Below, piece after piece: positions 58,883-64,000 of a DNA stretch of 64,000 nt; positions within the stretch are counted from its first letter, which is position 1; each line of letters begins with the position of its first letter. Under the pieces are notes generated by a model, which saw only the letters and a program-made list of their open reading frames with translations, searched no databases and was not told where the DNA came from. Origin of the DNA: Bacilli bacterium (GTDB lineage: Bacteria > Bacillota_I > Bacilli_A > RFN20 > CAG-288). The position numbers were made by a program, and so were the translations under genes. Location of the stretch: assembly GCA_022647725.1 (NCBI GenBank), contig JALCLG010000001.1, forward strand, positions 2,015,824 through 2,079,823. The letters run 5' to 3'.

Positions 58883-60178
58883 CTAAAGATAAAGACCTAA
58901 GAAAGCCATTCCCAGGCTCACTAGGGAGACCGGAGAGAGATAACGGAAGAAATCCCGGATGGAAAACTTCATTCCGTAATTGCGGAGAATCCCGGTCCAC
59001 ATCACCCCGGCCAAGGCACCGATGGGGGTTAAGAAGGCTCCTAAATTGCTGGAGATGATGGCCAGATAGATCATCGTCGGCGTCAGGCTGGACATATTGC
59101 GGAAGATCTCGGTATAAAGGACGCTCATCGGGATGTTATTGAGGAAGTTTGCAGCCAGATAGCTGGAGAGACCGACTCCCAGATAAGGATTGGTCTTTGC
59201 CAGAAGATCGGCAAGCTTGCTGATCACTCCGACATACTTCAGGCTCATCACCAGAACAAACATCGAGAGAATGAAGGGAATCACCGGATAAGGAAGCCGC
59301 TTGAGGGAATGGCCCAGATACCGGTAAGCCTCTTTCTTACGGATGCCATAGAAAAGAGTCACCAGGATCAGGACCAAAGCTCCGCCTAAGGAGACCAGCC
59401 AGATCGGCAGGTCAAAGAAGTTGGAGAAAGCCATCGCCACAATCGTCAGAAAGAGGATGGCTAAGGACACATAGGCTAAGAAAGGATCCTTCAAGGTAGG
59501 CTCCGCGGAAGTCGTCTCAAAAGGAACCTTGAGGAAATGCCCGAACATCAAGAGCATCATCCCAAGACTGGCTAATCCGGCCAAGACCGTCGGCAGGGCC
59601 ATCGCCTTCAGGTAATCGAAGAAAGTGATGCCAAAGCTCGTTGCCAGATAGATGTTGGTCGGATTGCCGATCACCAAGAGCATGCTCCAGCTGTTGGCAG
59701 CCACGAATTCGCTGACCAGATACGGCAGCGGATTGATCTTGGCCTCCTTGCTGAAGAAGATGATGAACGGGGTGAACGTCAGGATCACGATATCGTTGGA
59801 GGTGAAGATGGTTAGAACGCTCGTCAGCAGATAGATCAATAAGAACAGGACATATTGGTTATGTTTGGCACGGCTAGCCACTTTCTGGGCTATATAGGAG
59901 AAAAAGCCCGCCTCATCCAAGAGAATGGAAAGAAAGCTCATCGACAGGAAAAGAACCAGGATCTCCAGCGGATTGATGCCGTCTTGGCTGACTAAGCTTT
60001 TTCCCAGATCCTGGTAGTCGACCAGATGGCCGATCAGAATAGCGACGGCTCCGATCAGAGAAGACAGGAAAAAGGTCTGAATGTCGAGATGCTTGGTCCG
60101 GATATCCGGATAGAAGAAGAGAAAGGCGAACATGCCTAAAACAGAGGCAATGACGATGACAAGGCTGGCGATTAACAT
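58883..60178 (-). CDS. ArsB/NhaD (SLC13-like) anion or Na+/H+ transporter
   Basis: 431 residues with about 11-12 membrane helices. Conserved parts include FLSMSFLSILLDEAGFFSYIA, LLTSVLTIFTSNDIVILTFTPFII, VAANSWSMLLVIGNPTNIYLA and, near the C-terminus, AANFLNNIPMSVLYTEI and AIISSNLGAFLTPIGALAGVMW. The paired S/T-N-D and N-P-T / N-N-x-P motifs are those of the ion transporter superfamily including ArsB, NhaD and SLC13. The ion cannot be fixed from sequence, and no ars genes are nearby. Confidence 0.8.
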   Translation of the reverse strand: MLIASLVIVIASVLGMFAFLFFYPDIRTKHLDIQTFFLSSLIGAVAILIGHLVDYQDLGKSLVSQDGINPLEILVLFLSMSFLSILLDEAGFFSYIAQKVASRAKHNQYVLFLLIYLLTSVLTIFTSNDIVILTFTPFIIFFSKEAKINPLPYLVSEFVAANSWSMLLVIGNPTNIYLATSFGITFFDYLKAMALPTVLAGLASLGMMLLMFGHFLKVPFETTSAEPTLKDPFLAYVSLAILFLTIVAMAFSNFFDLPIWLVSLGGALVLILVTLFYGIRKKEAYRYLGHSLKRLPYPVIPFILSMFVLVMSLKYVGVISKLADLLAKTNPYLGVGLSSYLAANFLNNIPMSVLYTEIFRNMSSLTPTMIYLAIISSNLGAFLTPIGALAGVMWTGILRNYGMKFSIRDFFRYLSPVSLVSLGMAFLGLYL

Positions 60179-60307
60179 AAGGAATGATCTTTTCGATAAA
60201 GGCTGCTTTCTCCGTGACAGAAAAGGACAGCAGCAAGGATTATACGCTTGCCCCTATCCATTTAAAGAGGACTCCTCTGCGAAAGCGGTACAAACGGCCC
60301 CCCAACT

Positions 60308-60343
60308 AGAAAAAAAGCGGAGACCCGAAGATCTCCGCTTTGT
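60308..60343 (-). terminator. Terminator of tRNA-Leu(CAG)
   Basis: AAAGCGGAGA-TCTTCGGG-TCTCCGCTTT plus a T-tract on the minus strand. Confidence 0.85.
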
Positions 60344-60352
60344 TTCCCCTGA

Positions 60353-60436
60353 TGGTGGGGCCGAGGGGACTCGAACCCCTATGATATTGTCACTAGAACC
60401 TGAATCTAGCGCGTCTACCAGTTTCGCCACGGCCCC
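60353..60436 (-). tRNA. tRNA-Leu (anticodon CAG)
   Basis: 84 nt with encoded CCA and a long variable arm. Acceptor GGGGCCG/CGGCCCC, anticodon loop TTCAGGT between CTAGA and TCTAG, T arm with GGTTCGAGTCC. Confidence 0.95.
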
Positions 60437-60447
60437 AGCAATGAATA

Positions 60448-60476
60448 ATGATAAAACAAACGGGGCCGGCAATCAA
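60448..60476 (-). promoter_or_regulatory. Sigma-A promoter of tRNA-Leu(CAG)
   Basis: TTGATT (60471-60476), a 17-nt spacer, TATCAT (60448-60453). Confidence 0.7.
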
Positions 60477-60482
60477 TGCTTT

Positions 60483-62345
60483 TCAACTCTTTTTGTGAGT
60501 AAAGAGGTTTCTTATCCACTCCCAGAGGGAAGCAAAGAAATCGCAGATAGCCTGCCAGAAGCTCCGTTTCTTGCTGGTGGAGGCACTCGTCTCCGTGACG
60601 CTGGTCTCCTGAGGGGAGAGAACCTTCACAGTCAGATCAATGTCATAGTCCGTCCCATCCCCGCCATGAAACCGCAGGCGGATGGAATGGAGACCCACCG
60701 TCAGCGTATTGTCGAGGCTGTCTCCCGACATCTGCTCAAACGAGGTATAGACGATATCGGGAAGGATGCCCTCGTTGATGAGGCTCTCTGAGATCTGGCT
60801 CAGGGAGGGAATCTCCCCCTGGGTGAAGGTAAACATCGTCTTGTTGCTGTACCAAGAGGCTCCGGTCTGGTCCCGGACATGCAGCGTCAGACTGGCCGTA
60901 GCGACATTGTAGCTCTGGTCCATGGCTTCCACCGAAAAGAGATAGTCTCCTGGGGTCGACCACTGCTCCTGATACTGGTTCTGGGTCACCTTCAGGCTGA
61001 GGGCACCATCGATCTCATCATAGGCCGTGAAATTGTCCAGGATCTCCGCCTGTCCCATCTGACTGTTCGGAGACAAGGTGATGTCGCTGGCCTTGGAAGT
61101 GATGACAGGCGGAGTATCGTCATTAAGAATCAGAAGGAACGGAAGACGGGTCTCCTGAGCCGAGGAATCCTTGGCTATAAGAAAGCAGTGATACCACCCT
61201 ATTGTCTTCAAAGGCAGCTCCGACCCATCCGTCAGGCATAAGGACAGCGAGGGATGGCTGTCGGCATTGTCCCAGACAGCAAAATGCGAGGCAATGAAAG
61301 CCTCGGGATCTTCAATCCCATGGTAGTCCGTCTTGATGATGGCCCCGTTGTCCTGTGTCAGATGGACCACCGGTGCCTCGGTATCGACAATGGTGATGAT
61401 AAATGACCATTCCACGATCTTTCCGGCCTGATCGACGGCTGCCATCTTCACGGGAAAGGTAGAAAGCAGTTCCGCCGTTCTCCCTTTCAGGAAATAGCCT
61501 TGAGGATCCTCAAACTCCAGTTGGGTATCCTTGAGAAAACGGCTATCCGCTAAGAGGGTACGCTGAAAGAAATCCTTGCTGAGAAGATAACCGTATTGGC
61601 TGGTCAGAGCAATGGGCTCGGCCGTACCGGCGGAAAATCCGATGCCGCCCTGGCAGCCCTCTCCGGGATAGGAAACCGAGGCGGCGGAGAAATCCGCGAG
61701 GTTGTCGCTGAGCACCACATTGGTGATCGTCGCCGGATCAAAGCCATAGCGGAGCTGCAGATCGTTCAGGCGGAAATCGGTTGTAAAAGCAAGAGTGATT
61801 CCGACAAAATGGAAGGTCAATCCCTTGTCAAAGCTTTTGGCAAAGAAATTGGCCAGCGGCAGAAGATCATTGAGCGAGAGGCTGCAGGCATAATAATCCT
61901 GCGGCGGGCGCAAGGTGAAGAGGTCGGAGAAATGGGTTGTTTCCTTCTGAACCGTCAGGAAATGATGGCCTTGGCTGTCATCGAAGTCCAGACTCAGCCC
62001 TAAGGGGAGGGCCTGGTCGCTTCCTAAACTCAGGATGTCCTCCTTAAACGTGATGCCAAACCACATCCGCTTCGAGGCGTCGGAATGAAGGCTCGGCTTT
62101 TTCTCACCCCAGGGATTGCCGGCCTGGCCACCGATTTCCACCATCCCCCTATCCGGGGCATTGCCCCAGTAACCCTGGGGCAGGTAATTGACCTCGGATG
62201 AGCCGGTAATGATCTGGCCGGTGGTGCAGACGGAAGAAGCGGAGCGTTTTGGGGTCGAAAAGACCTGCAGTCGGGGTTGAAAGCAAGGACAGAACGCCAT
62301 CAGAGAAAGCGTCAAGAGACAACATAGCCAGTGCCAGTATTTCAT
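60483..62345 (-). CDS. Large secreted protein with bacterial Ig-like domains and a Trp-rich C-terminal helix
   Basis: 620 residues from MKYWHWLCCLLTLSLMAFC, a signal peptide. Start chosen because GGAGGT lies just upstream. Residues about 60-300 form a beta-rich domain not recognised. Two Ig-like (DUF5011/HYR-type) modules follow (about 290-400 and 405-490; second opens with DDTPPVITSKASDITL and has LFSVEAMDQSYNVATASLTLHVRD). After a Thr/Ser linker the protein ends in RSFWQAICDFFASLWEWIRNLF and THKKS, a probable membrane-associated amphipathic helix rather than an LPXTG anchor. A surface adhesin or matrix protein is likely, function unknown. Confidence 0.65.
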   Translation of the reverse strand: MKYWHWLCCLLTLSLMAFCPCFQPRLQVFSTPKRSASSVCTTGQIITGSSEVNYLPQGYWGNAPDRGMVEIGGQAGNPWGEKKPSLHSDASKRMWFGITFKEDILSLGSDQALPLGLSLDFDDSQGHHFLTVQKETTHFSDLFTLRPPQDYYACSLSLNDLLPLANFFAKSFDKGLTFHFVGITLAFTTDFRLNDLQLRYGFDPATITNVVLSDNLADFSAASVSYPGEGCQGGIGFSAGTAEPIALTSQYGYLLSKDFFQRTLLADSRFLKDTQLEFEDPQGYFLKGRTAELLSTFPVKMAAVDQAGKIVEWSFIITIVDTEAPVVHLTQDNGAIIKTDYHGIEDPEAFIASHFAVWDNADSHPSLSLCLTDGSELPLKTIGWYHCFLIAKDSSAQETRLPFLLILNDDTPPVITSKASDITLSPNSQMGQAEILDNFTAYDEIDGALSLKVTQNQYQEQWSTPGDYLFSVEAMDQSYNVATASLTLHVRDQTGASWYSNKTMFTFTQGEIPSLSQISESLINEGILPDIVYTSFEQMSGDSLDNTLTVGLHSIRLRFHGGDGTDYDIDLTVKVLSPQETSVTETSASTSKKRSFWQAICDFFASLWEWIRNLFTHKKS

Positions 62346-62447
62346 TTCATTACCTCCGGGTATCCTCACCTAATATTGGGTGGCTTCTCTCTTTTTGTCC
62401 AACAGCAAAGAAAACACGTGAATTTTGGCTTCACTATGCTATAATCA

Positions 62448-62464
62448 TTTCGCTGCTCCGTGTT
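62448..62464 (+). promoter_or_regulatory. Extended -10 region before the tRNA-Arg pair
   Basis: TGCTATAAT, an extended -10 element, lies about 20-25 nt before the first tRNA-Arg; the start position given is approximate. No good -35 is seen. Confidence 0.45.
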
Positions 62465-62542
62465 GCTCCCGTAGCTCAGCCCGGATAGAGCGACCGCCTC
62501 CTAAGCGGTAGGCCAAGGGTTCAAATCCCTTTGGGAGCGCCA
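62465..62542 (+). tRNA. tRNA-Arg (anticodon CCT)
   Basis: 78 nt with encoded CCA. Acceptor GCTCCCG/TGGGAGC, D arm GCTCAGCCCGGATAGAGC, anticodon loop CTCCTAA, T arm GGGTTCAAATCCC. Confidence 0.95.
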
Positions 62543-62556
62543 TTTCTTTTATACCT

Positions 62557-62634
62557 GCGCCCATAGCTCAGCCTGGATAGAGCACAAGCCTCCGAAGCTT
62601 GGGGCCAAGGGTTCGAATCCCTTTGGGCGCACCA
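62557..62634 (+). tRNA. tRNA-Arg (anticodon CCG)
   Basis: 78 nt with encoded CCA. Acceptor GCGCCCA/TGGGCGC, anticodon loop CTCCGAA between CAAGC and GCTTG, T arm GGGTTCGAATCCC. It is 14 nt behind tRNA-Arg(CCT) and shares most of its D and T arms. Confidence 0.95.
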
Positions 62635-62641
62635 TCGAATC

Positions 62642-62668
62642 AAAAAGCCCTGGTTTCGGGGCTTTTTC
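62642..62668 (+). terminator. Terminator of the tRNA-Arg pair
   Basis: AAAAGCCC-TGGTTTCG-GGGCTTTT followed by T-rich sequence. Confidence 0.8.
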
Positions 62669-62839
62669 TTTTGGCTTTGCCGGAAAGAGGGTATTACGGG
62701 TAGCAAGAGAATCTTCTTTAAATGCCTCTTTTTCATTTCCGGTGCGGGTTTCTTCCTGTTTTTCCTTTCTTTCCCTATAAAACGATAGCTAATAAACCGC
62801 TGACTTCTTATAATAGGTAAGGAGTTTTCCATAAAAGCC

Positions 62840-63160
62840 ATGATCAGTCTTCTCATCAAGCGGATTCTGTTAGCGATAGCCACGATGTCCAAGAAGGCAG
62901 CCAAGATCTATTGTGTGGTCCTGACCTTCTTCTTTTTGGCCTCCTCGGGGCTGTTGATGGCCGGACTGATTCTGATGGTTCCGGATAAGGCTCCCAGCTA
63001 TGCCATCCCGCTCATCATCACCGGTGCTGTTCTTCTTTTCTTTGTCGTCTTCACCATCATGCTGACGACCATCTCGTCCAACTATGTGGAGAAGCATCTC
63101 AAGGACAAGGAACAGCAGGATGCCATCCGCCGGAAGAAAAAGGATGATTCCGCAGATTAG
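62840..63160 (+). CDS. Small two-helix membrane protein, unknown
   Basis: 106 residues. Two membrane helices (about 24-45 and 55-78) and a strongly basic/acidic C-terminal tail (KHLKDKEQQDAIRRKKKDD). A second possible start is the Met at residue 16. TATAAT and AAGGAG lie upstream. No family recognised. Confidence 0.6.
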   Translation: MISLLIKRILLAIATMSKKAAKIYCVVLTFFFLASSGLLMAGLILMVPDKAPSYAIPLIITGAVLLFFVVFTIMLTTISSNYVEKHLKDKEQQDAIRRKKKDDSAD

Positions 63161-63213
63161 CCTTTCCCTAAGAAGGCTGTCTGTGTTATGATTTGTAAGC
63201 TTTTTTGCTTGAA

Positions 63214-63252
63214 GCGGTCGTGGTGAAACTGGCAGACACGTGGGACTTAGGA
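63214..63252 (+). pseudogene. Truncated tRNA-Leu (5' half, anticodon TAG)
   Basis: The sequence GCGGTCG, a D arm, the 5' anticodon stem TGGGA and loop CTTAGGA match a tRNA-Leu up to position 38, after which the match stops. No TCCCA, T arm or CGACCGC acceptor strand is found before the window ends. An extended -10 (TGTTATGAT) lies upstream, so it was once a real gene or is one split by inserted DNA. Confidence 0.6.
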
Positions 63253-63559
63253 ACATAGAAAGTCACGCGCTTCCGTTCTCAAGAAAGCCCGTAACGATGC
63301 ACCTAATTCGATAGCCTGCGGACAAAGAGGGGTGCGGACAAGCCCAAAATCGTCCGCATTTGCTCAAAAACTGCGCAAAATGCTCCACGAGGCTATGGCA
63401 GAAGGTGGTATCCTTGTTAGCGGGGTTAGATCATTCATCGAAACCCCTGCGGACAGTAATTCCTTCATATTCCTTCATGCGGACAACGCTATGGCAGTAA
63501 GTCTTGCGAAGTTGCGCAGTCTGAATAGGGGAGAAGCAACGCTGTCGTCGGATGTTTGC
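63253..63559. other. Sequence between two tRNA-Leu loci with repeated TGCGGACA words
   Basis: About 300 nt without a gene I trust. TGCGGACA or its complement occurs five times (two flank a GCGGAC/GTCCGC hairpin near 63336-63359), and GCTATGGCAG occurs twice. An 80-codon frame from 63332 is open but has no SD and matches nothing I know. Probably a remnant of recombination or insertion. Confidence 0.4.
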
Positions 63560-63645
63560 GCGCCTGTGGTGTAATTGGTAGCCACGAAGGATTTAGGATC
63601 CTTTGGTTAACAGCCATGCAGGTTCAAATCCTGTCAGGCGCACCA
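63560..63645 (+). tRNA. tRNA-Leu (anticodon TAG)
   Basis: 86 nt with encoded CCA. Acceptor GCGCCTG/CAGGCGC, anticodon loop TTTAGGA between AAGGA and TCCTT, long variable arm, T arm GGTTCAAATCC. It differs from the truncated copy in the acceptor and stems. Confidence 0.93.
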
Positions 63646-63656
63646 GAAAAAGAACG

Positions 63657-63692
63657 GCCTTCGGCTCCTAGAAAGGGACCGGAGGCTTTTTT
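63657..63692 (+). terminator. Terminator of tRNA-Leu(TAG)
   Basis: GCCTTCGG and CCGGAGGC pair (one T-G) and are followed by six T. Confidence 0.8.
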
Positions 63693-63716
63693 AGCCTCTT
63701 GGTTGGGTGAAAATAT

Positions 63717-63887
63717 ATGGATCCAAATTTCAAGCCTTATGAGAGCGGATTGCTGACCGTTGAAGAAAGATACCCTTGTGGGAAATCCATTGGTCAACGC
63801 GGGAGGGCGAATGTTTACTATCTGTGCAAATGCAAATGCGGTAAAGAATTTATAGTCACAGGTGACGAACTGGTTGAAAAATACTGA
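63717..63887 (+). CDS. Small phage-like zinc-ribbon protein
   Basis: 56 residues. The C-terminal half reads ANVYYLCKCKCGKEFIVTGDELVEKY, matching the C-x-C-x-C-G zinc-ribbon block of small phage and mobile-element proteins (often W-x-C-x-C-D-C-G..L), but the final S-C-G-C is missing. It lies directly after tRNA-Leu in sequence richer in A and T than the rest. No clear SD. Likely a truncated mobile-element gene. Confidence 0.45.
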   Translation: MDPNFKPYESGLLTVEERYPCGKSIGQRGRANVYYLCKCKCGKEFIVTGDELVEKY

Positions 63888-63960
63888 TATAATCGGAATT
63901 ATTTAGATTTCTATGGTATAATTATTAAGAAGAATTTGTTTTGTTTTCGGAGGTTTTTTA

Positions 63961-64000
63961 TGAAGTATCAATACAAAGTGATTCACGAGTCGGAAGAAAA
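63961..64000 (+). CDS. Start of a gene cut by the right edge
   Basis: ATG 63961 follows CGGAGG with good spacing and an extended -10 (TGGTATAAT) about 45 nt upstream. Only 13 codons are visible (MKYQYKVIHESEE), too few to identify. Probably the first gene of an element integrated at tRNA-Leu. Confidence 0.5.

Noticed and set aside
60353..60480. Frames covering tRNA-Leu(CAG) on both strands
   Set aside because: The region is explained by the tRNA, its promoter and its terminator.
63253..63559. tmRNA, SRP RNA or RNase P RNA in the tRNA-Leu spacer
   Set aside because: None of the conserved core sequences is present, and no tRNA-Ala-like ends or ANDN-type tag frame is seen.
63332..63574. 80-codon ORF between the tRNA-Leu loci
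   Set aside because: No SD, runs into the mature tRNA-Leu, and the sequence resembles no known protein.

Overview
The window (64 kb, roughly 50-55% G+C by eye) is a chromosomal segment of a Bacillota bacterium, most like the Erysipelotrichia or other uncultured Bacilli. The evidence is lineage-level: the MutS2, RNase HIII, DnaD, LepA, type-Z S14 and SirTM-macrodomain gene set, a CIRCE operator, sigma-A type promoters, SD sequences of the AGGAGG type, and UGA used as a normal stop (standard bacterial code). I cannot place it to genus.

Layout. 1-4737: an MBOAT O-acyltransferase (cut by the left edge) and two SGNH proteins carrying leucine-rich repeats, probably a surface-polymer acylation locus. 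4734-9558 (-): mutS2, a frameshifted uvrC and a SHOCT-type membrane protein. 9646-12562: rnhC, a small exported protein, and a Crp/Fnr regulator divergent from a nonsense-interrupted DUF488 gene and a cupin gene. 12613-17381 (-): rluD-type pseudouridine synthase, lspA, ileS, a candidate structured RNA and tRNA-Phe. 17679-26056 (+): an 11-bp-phased repeat array, a Sel1-repeat protein, a nuclease-XPD-helicase fusion, lepA, a degenerate Fic-like protein, a small membrane protein and hemW. 26066-28697: a second, related phased array, a sigma-region-4-like protein behind a tiny upstream ORF, two GspF/TadC-like membrane proteins and a lipoprotein. 28788-39754: tyrS, an alpha/beta hydrolase, CIRCE-clpB, nth-dnaD-short cca, HU, and gpsA-der-cmk. 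39901: tRNA-Thr. 40063-55673 (-): the complete S10-spc-alpha ribosomal cluster with secY, adk, map, infA and rpoA, but without rpmD (L30).

56072-62345 holds a class I methyltransferase-like gene, a SirTM sirtuin-macrodomain pair, an anion transporter, tRNA-Leu(CAG) and a large secreted Ig-like protein. From 62465 to the right edge there are two tRNA-Arg genes, a small membrane protein, a truncated tRNA-Leu, an intact tRNA-Leu(TAG), and then more AT-rich sequence with a phage-like zinc-ribbon ORF. This looks like a mobile-element integration hot spot.

Most of the window is housekeeping. The most unusual signals are the two phased 11-bp arrays that end in the same 11-mer, several genes whose extended -10 box lies only 6-9 nt before the start codon (leaderless mRNAs), a shared acidic/Ala-Lys leader on several ribosomal proteins, the truncated tRNA-Leu junction, the mirror-image SGNH/LRR proteins, and the candidate structured RNA upstream of ileS.
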